Shown here: piece after piece, positions 15,491 through 25,000 of the stretch | Layout: each line of letters opens with the position of its first letter | Position numbering within the stretch: the stretch's first letter is position 1 | DNA from: Bacteroidales bacterium | GTDB lineage: Bacteria > Bacteroidota > Bacteroidia > Bacteroidales > F082 | Direction: 5' to 3' | Length of the DNA: 25,712 bases | NCBI GenBank assembly: GCA_017508895.1 | Contig: JAFWRA010000022.1 | Span: 1 to 25,712 of the forward strand | Notes under the pieces: model-generated | What the model was told of the DNA's origin: nothing | Databases searched by the model: none | Seen by the model: only the letters and a program-made list of their open reading frames with translations | Position numbers and translations under genes: made by a program

Positions 15491-18400
15491 TCATCGACAC
15501 AGAACCAAGCGTTTCTTCGCTGTACCGTTCACCGTCTCGATTTCGAGGAGATAAATTGAAGGTGCATAGCCATTAAGGTTCAACATTTCGCTATCTGAAC
15601 GGTCGCATTCGCGCACCTCAAGCACTTGCCCCATCATGTTGGTCAAACGAATTCTTTCGATGCCTTCAGCCTCCACAGTAACGGTGCCCTTGGTTGGATT
15701 GGGGAAGACATTTACTTCCAAGGCTTGCTCGCCCACACCGAAGAAGCCAGCATTGATGACGAATTCACGGACTATCTCACCGCAATCAGGTGTCCTGAAA
15801 TTGGCCGTCAAAGTGGAAGTGCCAGGTGTGGTAACAAATATGCGGCAATAGTTATCTTGAGCCTCAATAATCTGCCAATCGCTGTTCGACAAGCTCCAAA
15901 CAATGTCATCTTGCACCTCCTCAGGATTGACTTCGTATCGGTAAATACCGCTGAACAAGTTGGAAGCCACATACACATTCGACAAGCCACTGATAAGGCC
16001 AATATGTTCCGAATCCTTGATTTCAAGACGAATACGCCGGACGATGCTGTCACAACCCTGTTGGCTGAAAATAGTATCGACGTCAATAAAAGTGACACCT
16101 GGCTCATCATATACCACCCCATTATACTCAAAGAAATCGCAAGCGGCAATAAACTGTGTACTCATCTCTGCCGTATTCAGATACACATGTTTAATCACTG
16201 TGCTGTCACAACCCATTGGGGTCTGGAATTGATGGGAGCAAATCATGCCGTTTATATTACACTCATATTCAAACCAAGTAAAAGGTTCGCAAGCTACCGT
16301 ATCAAACTCATGGACAATTTCATCAGACAAGCTGAAGTGCATGGTCACAATGCTGTCGCAACCTGTCACTGGCGAAGTGAGTGTTGCCGTAAACACTTCT
16401 CCATCTTCCTCAAACAGATGATCTTGCCACCATATTGGCTGGCATGATTCGATGCTTTCCTCAGTGAAAATGGGCGGAGTGATGGTCAGGTTGTAAAAGA
16501 TGATGCTGTCGCAATGGGTCACAGGGGTTTGCAAGGAATCGTACAGGATCGCGTCCTCATAATAGGGTATGCCATGCCACACAAATCCACTGCATTCCGT
16601 CATGGAGCCGCCATCAATTAGACTGTTATGTCCCACGGTGAGTTCAAGGAAATACCATGTGTCGCAATCGTCGGTGCCAACGGCTGGCACAAACACCGAG
16701 TCGCGTTGGGTCTCATAATAAACATGCCCCGGGTTCATCTCCCATTCGTATGAGTCGCACGCTATCCTGTTATGCACATAGGTGGAATAATCTCCAAAAT
16801 CAAGATTCAATTCCACAATGCTATCACAACCACTCGTATTTTGAAGTGTATCCCAAGCGTATTGCGTCTGTTCCGACCGATGGAAAGTGTGTCCATGCCA
16901 AACATAATCGTCATGACATGAAGTAATAGGATCAACAACATAATCACTATGATTGATGACCACGGGTTGGTAAATGGTGTAGAAGCAAGGTTCAAGCACT
17001 TCGTATTCAACCACTTGACTTTCTGTGATTATCTCACCTGAAGGCAGTTGATAAAAGTCACATTCCGTGATGGTTTCCAACCATTGGTCTTCGACAGAAA
17101 GCACTGTAATGGGTACCGGACCAAGGATATCAGTGCCGCATGAGGTATGCGCGTAATAACGAATCCAGCAGCCATTATGCGACATTTGCATGAGCATTGT
17201 CGGATTGATACCGGCATAACTTCCATTTTGTGTATTCGCCATCTGCCACTCTGCCACACGGTCGTTTTCATTTGTGTTCATCCATTCGACATTGATCTCC
17301 GGAAGGTCGAGCGGATTGTTTTCGCAAACTTGGAATGCGCTCAACTGACCTTCAATCTCAGGTGTGCCATTCACATGGAACTGCACCACATTACTGAAAT
17401 CGGAGCCACAGTCGTTGACGACAGCAAAACGAAGATAATACGTACCATAGCCCAAATTGATTGTTGATGGGTCAAAAGCGGTAAACGGACCGCTGGATGA
17501 AGTGGCATATTCCCAATGGGCATCTCCACCTCCACTGTGATTCATCTCATATTGCGGAATCATCACACTGAGAGGATTGCCCGAACAAATATCAGAGGGA
17601 GACGAAATGTCACCCATAATCTGTGGTGCATTATTTATGGTCAAATTCAGCGTAAAAATACTATCGCAAACCAAAGGATTTCCACTCTCCACAGTGTAAT
17701 CGTAGATACCTGTACTGGTGTAATTCACACCATTCTTGGGCCATGTATAGGAGAAACACTCCGAAACGGTTTGGGTCTCAGTGTAGGCATCGCTCATGAT
17801 GAAATACAGATTCGCAGTGATGGTACAACCATTGGCATTCTGCACCTGTACTTGATAATTACCTGTATGATTACATGGCACTCCATTCCAAACATAGGTG
17901 TCGCAAGCAGTGATGGTGTCGTAAGTCGGTTCGGTGGAATACACCGTTACTTGAACATTATTGGATGAATAGGCCGTACCGCAGCCGTTGACGGCCTTAT
18001 AACGGATGTTACATCCATTGTAAGCAAACGGGATGTTGCTATTGTTCAAAGTCTGCCACACGCCATCGATTTGAATCTCCCAGCTACCCGTGCCTTGATT
18101 GACATGCCTCCATGTGACTTGTGGGGTAATTAAATTGAACGTCTCTCCCGCACAAATGGGTGATGGAGCGGTAATGTTACTCACCAAAGGCTCATCGTTC
18201 ACCGTCACCTGAACGCTTACGCTGTGCGACTCGCCACACTCGTTTACAGCGAAATAGCGAATCCAATAATTGTTGTAGGTATAGGGAACGTTATTATTGT
18301 TAAAGGCATTATAGGGACCATTTTGTGTCGCCGCAATCTGCCAACCTTGATTGGTTATGGTGGCACCATTATTTTGAATTGTTGGCGTTGTGAGGTTAAA

Positions 18401-20149
18401 GCTACCGCCTGCGCAAATGGCCTGAGGCGTTGTAGGTGTGGCAATAATTGGTGCATCATTAACATGAATCTGAACAACGTTGCTCACATCACTGCCGCAG
18501 TTGTTACTCACCTTGTAATGCAGGTACCAGTTGTTATAGCTTGATGGAACATTCTGAGGATTAAAGGGCTGATATGTTCCGTTTTGCGTTTGGCAGATTT
18601 CCCAGGCGCCCGTTCCATTTCCATCATAGGATGGTGGCGTCACTTCCAAGTCCTCACCAGCGCAGATGGCAGGAGGAGCTTGAATCGTGCCCGTGATGTC
18701 GGGAGCGACATTCACCGTCAATAGCCGAGGTGGATTGCTGTACACAAAGCCGCAACTGCCTTCCACCATATAGCGGATGTACCAACCATTATAGGAAGCA
18801 GGGATATTATTCAGGCTATTGTTGTTGAACGTTGTATAGGTACCGTTTTCTGTTTGTGAGGCCACCCAACCTTGACTGAGTATTTGGGATCCATTGGAAT
18901 TATAAGCAGGAGCAGTGATGTTGAGACTGCCGCCTGCGCAAATCGGCTGGATTTGAGGTGTCTGTGCAGAGAAACTCGGGCCATTGGTCACCGTAATCTG
19001 CACCGCGTTGCTATGCCCTTCACCACAGTCGTTGGAGGCCGAATAGCGTACCCAATTGCCATTCATTGAAAGTGGAATATTATTGGGATCAAAAGAAGTG
19101 AAAGTACCGTTTTGAGCCGTACTTTTCTCCCATTGTCCTGCTGTGTTGGGATTCACTGAAGGCGTGGGGATGTTCAAAGCACCGCCAGCACAAATTGGGC
19201 CTTGAGCAGTGATGTTGGCCACTATGGGTGCATGTCCAACCGTAACATAAACCCATGCCTCATCAAAGATATTCTGGGCAGGAAACCCCACACGATATTG
19301 AAATGAATCTGTTCCAGAAAATGAATTATCCGTACAGATATACTCAATCTTGTGATTAGAAGAGAGGTAATAAGCTTCGCCATGAGAAGGCTGTCCCAAA
19401 ATTTGGACAGTAAGATTTTGTAAACCGGGAGAGATGATATCATTGTCCAAAACGGGGATTTCCACAGAAGTACCGTAACAAGCCAATGGCCAAACGTCAT
19501 TATTCGCCGTCACGCTATAGACCGCCTCGGGGACAAAGGAGAGATAATCGAGGCCGAAGTCGTCGCCTGTCCAAGCTTCACCTGAGAAAACATCAAAGAT
19601 TTCAATGATGGCCTGCGTTGTCGATCCACTATTCCATGTATTAGACCATTCAATCCAATTGTTATGTGTTGGAAGAGTCAAATCGGCACCTACTTGTTGA
19701 CCATTAATTTTCAAACGCAACTGAGCAGGATTGGGATTAACGCCCATATATGCCTGCGACAGGTTTCTTATCTGTGCTGAAAAAGTGTACGTAGTGTTCG
19801 CAGTCACCGCTACGGTCTGCCTCCAAGCTGCTTTCGTTGGATTTATGCTACCGCCAAATCCATTGAACAACAGATAATACCCCGAACCACCATATCCAAT
19901 AAGATTCGAAGGCCAACCCAAACCGCCAGGGCTATGCCCCGTAGAAGTTTGTGCATGTATGAATTGTCCTTCACCAACACCACCACTCCAAATGCGAGTA
20001 TAGTCAGATATTGTTTGATAGTCAAAACCTGAAGTTTGCTCGAAATCGCCGTTGACAATCAGGTTTTGGGCAAAAAGCAAAGTTGGTGAAAGCAGCAACA
20101 GCATCGCTAATGCTATGAAAATCCGTTGTATTCGAGTACTCATGTCCAT
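15491..20149 (-). CDS. Giant T9SS-sorted multimodular surface protein
   Basis: The 1552-residue secreted protein has a signal peptide ending LLFAQ. Residues ~29-207 are a jelly-roll-like module (LIVNGDFEQ to DDFGLDYLSF). Residues ~213-304 are an Ig/cadherin-like module (NNDVW, PVLDNDI, FSGTDSFQYRV). Residues ~306-737 are five Ig-like repeats of ~85 residues, each opening with ICAG(G/E) and ending with a NDCG-like turn and QV-V strand. Two cysteine modules follow (~742-838), then two more Ig-like repeats (~840-1018, ICSGNPL and VCENNPL), then seven cysteine modules (~1024-1378) ending GCDSIV or similar. A T9SS type A sorting domain closes the protein (VNVFPNPTKGTVTVEAEG, ending NGTAKKRLVLCR). 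The start could also be 20143, two codons later. Probably a long stalk-like adhesin; ligand unknown. It shares module types with the two downstream T9SS proteins. Confidence 0.87.
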   Translation of the reverse strand: MDMSTRIQRIFIALAMLLLLSPTLLFAQNLIVNGDFEQTSGFDYQTISDYTRIWSGGVGEGQFIHAQTSTGHSPGGLGWPSNLIGYGGSGYYLLFNGFGGSINPTKAAWRQTVAVTANTTYTFSAQIRNLSQAYMGVNPNPAQLRLKINGQQVGADLTLPTHNNWIEWSNTWNSGSTTQAIIEIFDVFSGEAWTGDDFGLDYLSFVPEAVYSVTANNDVWPLACYGTSVEIPVLDNDIISPGLQNLTVQILGQPSHGEAYYLSSNHKIEYICTDNSFSGTDSFQYRVGFPAQNIFDEAWVYVTVGHAPIVANITAQGPICAGGALNIPTPSVNPNTAGQWEKSTAQNGTFTSFDPNNIPLSMNGNWVRYSASNDCGEGHSNAVQITVTNGPSFSAQTPQIQPICAGGSLNITAPAYNSNGSQILSQGWVASQTENGTYTTFNNNSLNNIPASYNGWYIRYMVEGSCGFVYSNPPRLLTVNVAPDITGTIQAPPAICAGEDLEVTPPSYDGNGTGAWEICQTQNGTYQPFNPQNVPSSYNNWYLHYKVSNNCGSDVSNVVQIHVNDAPIIATPTTPQAICAGGSFNLTTPTIQNNGATITNQGWQIAATQNGPYNAFNNNNVPYTYNNYWIRYFAVNECGESHSVSVQVTVNDEPLVSNITAPSPICAGETFNLITPQVTWRHVNQGTGSWEIQIDGVWQTLNNSNIPFAYNGCNIRYKAVNGCGTAYSSNNVQVTVYSTEPTYDTITACDTYVWNGVPCNHTGNYQVQVQNANGCTITANLYFIMSDAYTETQTVSECFSYTWPKNGVNYTSTGIYDYTVESGNPLVCDSIFTLNLTINNAPQIMGDISSPSDICSGNPLSVMIPQYEMNHSGGGDAHWEYATSSSGPFTAFDPSTINLGYGTYYLRFAVVNDCGSDFSNVVQFHVNGTPEIEGQLSAFQVCENNPLDLPEINVEWMNTNENDRVAEWQMANTQNGSYAGINPTMLMQMSHNGCWIRYYAHTSCGTDILGPVPITVLSVEDQWLETITECDFYQLPSGEIITESQVVEYEVLEPCFYTIYQPVVINHSDYVVDPITSCHDDYVWHGHTFHRSEQTQYAWDTLQNTSGCDSIVELNLDFGDYSTYVHNRIACDSYEWEMNPGHVYYETQRDSVFVPAVGTDDCDTWYFLELTVGHNSLIDGGSMTECSGFVWHGIPYYEDAILYDSLQTPVTHCDSIIFYNLTITPPIFTEESIESCQPIWWQDHLFEEDGEVFTATLTSPVTGCDSIVTMHFSLSDEIVHEFDTVACEPFTWFEYECNINGMICSHQFQTPMGCDSTVIKHVYLNTAEMSTQFIAACDFFEYNGVVYDEPGVTFIDVDTIFSQQGCDSIVRRIRLEIKDSEHIGLISGLSNVYVASNLFSGIYRYEVNPEEVQDDIVWSLSNSDWQIIEAQDNYCRIFVTTPGTSTLTANFRTPDCGEIVREFVINAGFFGVGEQALEVNVFPNPTKGTVTVEAEGIERIRLTNMMGQVLEVRECDRSDSEMLNLNGYAPSIYLLEIETVNGTAKKRLVLCR
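16016..17080 (-). repeat. Seven cysteine-module protein repeats within the giant protein gene
   Basis: Residues ~1024-1378 contain seven degenerate modules of about 45-55 residues with the pattern C-x(2)-[YFW]-x-W, then a turn, then (G/D/H)CD(S/T)-x-hydrophobic strand. Examples are TSCHDDYVWHGHTF...GCDSIVELNLDF and ESCQPIWWQDHLF...GCDSIVTMHFSL. One module (1029-1065) has lost the CDS motif and reads EPCFYTIYQPVVI. Confidence 0.7.
17939..19234 (-). repeat. Five Ig-like ICAGG repeats within the giant protein gene
   Basis: Residues ~306-737 comprise five tandem modules of about 85 residues. Each has a PxxICAG(G/E) opening, a central QNG(T/P)(F/Y) or similar strand, an N/Y-x-W-x-(I/V)RY strand and a closing NxCG turn. 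Spacing is regular and sequence drift is moderate, so this is an old tandem duplication rather than a recent slippage array. Confidence 0.7.
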
Positions 20150-20172
20150 CTGTTTTAGGTTTTCTAATTACA

Positions 20173-20203
20173 CAAACGTGCAAAAATGCAAAAAACGTAC
20201 CAA
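20173..20203 (-). promoter_or_regulatory. Possible -33/-7 promoter for the giant protein gene
   Basis: On the minus strand a TTG (20203-20201) is followed after 20 bases by CACGTTTG (20180-20173), one mismatch from TAnnTTTG. Spacing fits Bacteroidetes -33/-7 promoters, and the -7 box is 24-31 bases before the ATG at 20149. The mismatch keeps confidence low. Confidence 0.3.
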
Positions 20204-20223
20204 TTCTGCAAGAAAAAGTTCAT

Positions 20224-20688
20224 TTACAGCGGATTCCCATCCAAAACAGCCTCTTTCAGCGTGTCGTTTTCATAAGTTAGCTTCAACGAGAAGAAAGGGC
20301 GTTTTTCATCAATGAGTCGGAGGAAAATCTTATCACCTTCCCATGAAGGCAATTCCAAAAGCAGTTGTTTGTCAATCCATTCCAGGTCGCCTTCATTGCA
20401 AACAATCTGTTCGCCTTTCCATTCTGTGCAGACGAAGATGTGCATCTGCTCGGCAGGCCAGATGTTATGGACAAAGGTCACGATGCCACAATAGCGCCAT
20501 TGAGTGACGGTGAAGCCTGTTTCCTCAAACACCTCGCGCCTCATGCAGTCCTCCGGGCTCTCCCCTTCCTCAAACTTGCCGCCCACGCCAATCCATTTGT
20601 CGTGGTTCTCGTCGTTTTCCTTCTTGGTACGGTGCAGCATAAGGTATTGGCCGCCGCGCTCTAAGTAACATTGGGTGGTTTGTTTCAT
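20224..20688 (-). CDS. Nudix hydrolase
   Basis: The 154-residue protein has a complete Nudix box, G-x5-E-x7-REVFEETGF, within GKFEEGESPEDCMRREVFEE, preceded by YLMLHRTKKENDENHDKWIG. This arrangement resembles MutT/8-oxo-dGTP diphosphatase-like members, which hydrolyse nucleoside diphosphates linked to another group; the true substrate cannot be read from the sequence. The start at 20688 (MKQTTQCYLERGGQYLMLHR) is chosen because its ATG overlaps the TGA of the ATPase gene (ATGA, 20688-20685), a classical coupling arrangement; a start at 20703 would lie inside the ATPase gene. Co-expression with the ATPase is therefore very likely. Confidence 0.92.
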   Translation of the reverse strand: MKQTTQCYLERGGQYLMLHRTKKENDENHDKWIGVGGKFEEGESPEDCMRREVFEETGFTVTQWRYCGIVTFVHNIWPAEQMHIFVCTEWKGEQIVCNEGDLEWIDKQLLLELPSWEGDKIFLRLIDEKRPFFSLKLTYENDTLKEAVLDGNPL

Positions 20689-21806
20689 AGTCTTGATAGC
20701 CAAATGCTGAAAAACTTGTCGTAAACTTCATAAATGCCGAGATGGCTCGTCACCAATTGCTTATCCATCAAAGACCTCACCGTTGTTTGAACCGAACTGG
20801 CAGCGGTAAGATGATGCTTTTTAATGAATTTCGAACCAGTAATTGCCTTGACTTTTCCCTCTTTATTGATGGCGACCAGCAGTTCTTTCTGTTTGGCTGT
20901 CAGCTGGTAAAGCAAGTCGGCGTAAATCGTGCCGTTGTCTTTCACAATCTCGTTCACCGCGACATCAATCATGTCCATTCCGCACGTTTCACCCGAGGCA
21001 GTATCGGCAAAGAGGTAGTTCAGCACCTTCTGCACATACCATGTGACACCCTCAAACCGTTCACAAATTGCCTCCACGGCACCATCCGTCAAGTGCTTTC
21101 CCACTTTTTCGAAATGCGACCTTGCAAATTCGTCATACTTTAATGGATTGATGCTTTCTAAGTTGAGCGTTGAAGTAGAGGCATAGAAAGGCCGTGAGGG
21201 CGAAGAGAACATCTCCGCAAGCAGATGTCGCTCCGAACCGGAAAACACGAAATTGGCATTACTGCAGTGTTGGATATAAGTCCTTAAAATGGCTTCCACG
21301 TTTTTTTCGGGATAATGCGCAATCTGTTGAAACTCATCAATGGCAACGAGGCAAGGTTGGTCGGATTGCTTGATGTAATCGAAAATCTGGTCTAAGGTGT
21401 TGTCGACATTTTGGATATTCCCTACCTCCACATTCCAAATCGGGTTGCCCCAAGGGTCAAAACTCACTCCAGGTCGCAGCGAAGTGACAATCCTGACGAA
21501 TTTTTCGAAGGCTTTTTCGCCCTTTGTTTGCAGCGTGTTCAGAATCACCTTACTCATCTCGGCCACCAATTCGTTCAGATTCTTGGTCGAATAGATGTCG
21601 ATGATGAAGGTGTGATACTCTTTTTTGATGGCCTCTTGCTGGAAGGTGTGGTATAAAAGACCCGTTTTGCCCATACGGCGCGGCGACATCAGCACCACAT
21701 TGTTGCCGTTGGTCAACTGCCGAATCAATTTTGCGGTTTCCTCTTCCCTGTCACAGAAATATTCTGGCCCTTCATAGCCCGATGTGACAAATGGATTCTT
21801 CATCAT
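20685..21806 (-). CDS. AAA ATP-binding protein, archaeal-ATPase-like with C-terminal winged-helix region
   Basis: The 373-residue cytoplasmic P-loop ATPase resembles the archaeal-type ATPase_2 family, common in Bacteroidetes. It shows NPFVTSGYEGPEYFCDREEE at the N-terminus, a Walker A-like loop SPRRMGKTGL at about residues 41-50, Walker B LVAIDEFQQI, and a sensor-1-like FVFSGSERH. The C-terminal ~100 residues (LTAKQKELLVAINKEGKVK, SKFIKKHHLTAASSVQTTVR, IYEVYDKFFSIWL) look like a winged helix that could bind DNA. Two adjacent ATGs (21806, 21803) precede KNPF; the first is used. The gene overlaps the Nudix gene by four bases. A composite inverted/tandem repeat lies just upstream over the promoter. 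The biological role is unknown; a defence or stress role would be speculation. Confidence 0.88.
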   Translation of the reverse strand: MMKNPFVTSGYEGPEYFCDREEETAKLIRQLTNGNNVVLMSPRRMGKTGLLYHTFQQEAIKKEYHTFIIDIYSTKNLNELVAEMSKVILNTLQTKGEKAFEKFVRIVTSLRPGVSFDPWGNPIWNVEVGNIQNVDNTLDQIFDYIKQSDQPCLVAIDEFQQIAHYPEKNVEAILRTYIQHCSNANFVFSGSERHLLAEMFSSPSRPFYASTSTLNLESINPLKYDEFARSHFEKVGKHLTDGAVEAICERFEGVTWYVQKVLNYLFADTASGETCGMDMIDVAVNEIVKDNGTIYADLLYQLTAKQKELLVAINKEGKVKAITGSKFIKKHHLTAASSVQTTVRSLMDKQLVTSHLGIYEVYDKFFSIWLSRL

Positions 21807-21823
21807 TCATTCATTTTACGCGG

Positions 21824-21831
21824 CAAAAATA
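21824..21831 (-). promoter_or_regulatory. Putative -7 box for the ATPase-Nudix operon
   Basis: Minus-strand TATTTTTG matches TAnnTTTG exactly, 18-25 bases before the ATG at 21806, predicting a leader of only about ten bases. The expected -33 position falls at about 21851-21855, inside the repeat site at 21843-21883. Confidence 0.45.
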
Positions 21832-21842
21832 AGCATTTTTTC

Positions 21843-21883
21843 AAATATTACGGTTTTTACGTAACGGTTTTTGCGTAATATTT
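21843..21883. promoter_or_regulatory. Composite operator-like site: 10-bp inverted repeat enclosing tandem 14-mers
   Basis: AAATATTACG (21843-21852) and CGTAATATTT (21874-21883) form a perfect 10-bp inverted repeat. Between and overlapping them are two tandem 14-mers, CGGTTTTTACGTAA (21851-21864) and CGGTTTTTGCGTAA (21865-21878), differing at one base. The central TTACGTAA (21857-21864) is itself a palindrome. The site covers the predicted -33 region of the ATPase-Nudix promoter, so it is a good candidate for binding by a dimeric or tetrameric regulator. Confidence 0.6.
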
Positions 21884-21910
21884 TGGAAAAAGCTCATCAA
21901 ACAGCGCAAC

Positions 21911-21945
21911 AAACGGGTCAGTGGCATTGTGCCGCCGACCCGTTT
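21911..21945. terminator. Hairpin, possible terminator after the DUF4091 gene
   Basis: AAACGGGTC (21911-21919) and GACCCGTTT (21937-21945) form a perfect 9-bp stem. The inner GTGGC and GCCGC can extend it with one G-U pair. It lies about 120 bases downstream of the DUF4091 stop and upstream of the ATPase promoter. The following minus-strand sequence is only mildly T-rich, so termination is plausible, not certain. Confidence 0.45.
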
Positions 21946-22065
21946 AACCGTTGCACTAAAGCAGATCAACTATTTGTAGCGTAACACCTATCTCAACACG
22001 GGTAAAGATCATGTTTCCTTTACGATGATGGCAAAAGTGTTTAAACTATACGAAAGTCTATCAGT

Positions 22066-25000
22066 TTAGTTAGCACTGAATATCAAGCGGAAACGAGATG
22101 GGTTTTCAGTTCTATTGGCCTCAAAAGTATAATTTGGTGTGACCAGAAGGTCAATATCCGCGCCAGTGATGTTATCAACAAGATGCAAGTAATTCATCTT
22201 CACACTTTCAGGAGTTACTGAGATGGTGTAGTTGCCGTTCTCCTTCGCCTCGAAATTCAGTGGAATCTCGCCTTGTTTATCGACGCATGCAATAGCATAG
22301 TCTTCATTGCCTTTCGGAATATAAAGTTTGGCGTTATCCTTGCTGAACACGAGTTTGTTCAACTCATCTCCTTGGTTAAAACTGACGATAACCTTGTCAA
22401 TCAAGGTCGTTGAGCCTGTCGAAATCTCGACAGATTCAGACATAGACAAATTTAACGCAATTTGAAGAACACCCTTGTTGGTGGCTGTTTCAGGGGCTGT
22501 CTTGCTGAAAACAACCGACTCGCCCTCAGTTTCGGCCTTAACCATTATGCCAGTGCAAGCAGGAATAGCAACAGATGATGAAACCGGATTCGGTTCAATT
22601 GCCGATCCATCATCATTTAATGTATAGTAACTCGTATTGGCATAAACCTCACAAAGATAAGGGTTGCCAACCAAGTTCCAACCAGCAAGATAAACATTGG
22701 CATCGTAATCAAGTCCAAATTCCTTAGAAATGCTTCCATTGGTTGTTCCGGTAAAAACAAGACTCGCATTCTCCTCACTATTGGCATAAAGATAGCCTAT
22801 ACCGTTTTCAAGGCTAAAGTTGTCAGACTTGTAGTTCCTCCATTCCAAATTATCACTTTGGTTGAACCAATAAAGATCATAATTGTCTTCCGTAGAGGAG
22901 AGTAAGCCGTTGCTTTCACTAGGCACGACATCAGATGCAAGAGAGGTGGAAATGAAATACCATCTATCCGTATCGCCTTGAGTCGTGACGTTCTTTTTCA
23001 CCGTGGCTTGAACACCCTCACTCATGGTGAAGAGTTGTGCACCATCCTCGATGATAACTTGTGCATCCCCCTCAGTGGTGATACGCTGTGAAGTAAATGT
23101 GGCTCCTTCGTTGATCGTAAGGTTGAATCCGTCATTCACGACGACATAATACACCTCCGTGTTGTCGTTGATTTCGCAATCACTGTCAATGACCACGGAT
23201 TCACCCGTGGAAGGAAGTGTTTCGGGGCTGTTTGCCCAATTGTTAAGATTTGCCCATTGGTTGTCTTCGGTTCCTACGAAACGATACAGAGAAGTATAAG
23301 ACATGGAGCGGCTTTCCTGAGTGCCGCAGTCTTGGCAGCAGCGGATTTCCAAACCATCATGGTCTTCATCAGGAAGCACTGCGATCTGCCACTCACCCCA
23401 ATCATGCTCGGTGTTGGCGGCGTCCAATAGATTTCCATACCACCAGCGACTAATTTGAGTTGGATGGCAAGTATAACCACGATACACTTCCAATTGTTTA
23501 TTCCAGGCACCGCAAAGTGTATTGGGAAAATTGTGATTACCGAAATCAAATGCTCGATTAAGATAATCCCACACTCTTTGTTCACCGAGGAATTCTTCGA
23601 CAAGATGCATATAGTCATAATCATCAATACCAGCGGCTAACTGCTTCAAACGCAATGAAACCACTGGAATGGCTGCATCTTGTCCGAACATAGTGCCTGG
23701 ATAAAGCAATATTCCATCACCATTCGCATTTCGAATTCCTTCCGGGAGTGGCATGTGTTTCTTCTGCCAATTGTTGGGCAAGAAAGCACAATTCCAATAA
23801 AGCATGCCATTGCCACGAGCAAGATATTGCTGCCAAAACAAGATACGGCGTATCACACCGGTAGAGCCAGTAATATCAACATAAAAGTCTAATCCTCCAA
23901 TTTTGGGATTATCAGGTTTCCACCATTTATGCAGTAAATCCATATAATTTCGAAGTCTTTGTTCGGCAATGGTAGCATTAGAAAAATCATTTCCAGGATT
24001 AAAATAACTATGAGTTGGACAAAGGATATCAATCTTCCCATCGAATGCCTCAATAGTGGAGGAATAGTCTGAATAGAAAGGTACAGTAGCATGATACCCA
24101 GGCCAATAACCAGAAAGAACCGAACAGAATTGGTCAATAGCGGCAAAGTCGGTTGTATTTTCCGGCTCATCATAAGGATAAAAAAAGGCCTTGTCTTTCA
24201 AGAAAGGATTGTTGTAAACCATATCCTTATATTGCAAGAGCACTTGTTGGGCTGAGGGGTTGAAATCCAAACCAGAATTGTCCAAATCTCCATAAAGCAC
24301 TGGCACTGTGAACACTTTGCGACGTGGGTCTGCCATGGTCAACTCAGCCGATTTTGGATCATCCTCCATCAACCAGCGCGGAATCTCGTAGGTGCTCACA
24401 CCATGTTCAAGCAGACAATTCTGATAACCATTCAAAATCCGCTTTGCTTCTTCCAAATCCTCAGGTGCAACATTTCCGTTATCATCCACTTGAATGCCGT
24501 TCAAGGTCAGGAAAGTGTTTGTTGACTTATAACCAGAATTGCAATTATACAAGCCCATTACGACCTCAGAGTAATGACCTTCTGGCAAGGCAAAGTTCCA
24601 TACTTTCGCTGTGACAGGTTTTGAAGCCAATACCGCATTCCCTTCGTATAAGGTAATATTGGAAAAATACTCACCCTGACTTTGGTCTTTTCTGGAAATC
24701 AATTCGATGTAAAACATCTTGTTATAACCCACTCGCGTCACTTTAGGTTCACCATGATATGGAACCAATGCTTCTGCCAAGGAATCATCAATAGGTTTTA
24801 AATCATTACTAGGATTACCAGTAAGAATTGTATCAATATAGAAAAACTCCTCATAATAAACTGTGTGTTCCAGCACTTCATTTTGGGCATTCAGGAAAGG
24901 ACTTACATCAACTCTCAGATTGCGGCCTTTCTCACGTTCACGATAAAACACTTGAAAACCTTCCCTCTCGTTTTTAGCCAACCCAAGCCAGCCCCTATCA

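Noticed and set aside
22004..22027. Short hairpin GTAAAG...CTTTAC downstream of the DUF4091 gene
   Set aside because: A six-base stem in A+T-rich sequence is expected by chance, and no U-tract follows.
21807..22065. Invertible promoter in the spacer upstream of the ATPase gene
   Set aside because: The 10-bp inverted repeats enclose only 21 bases, too short for a Bacteroidales promoter invertible by a site-specific recombinase, and no recombinase gene is nearby.
22405..22428. Possible third copy of the palindromic repeat (reverse orientation) inside the DUF4091 gene
   Set aside because: Only about 17 of 24 positions match by eye, the outer arm is not conserved, and the stretch sits in ordinary coding sequence (TGSTTLIDKV).
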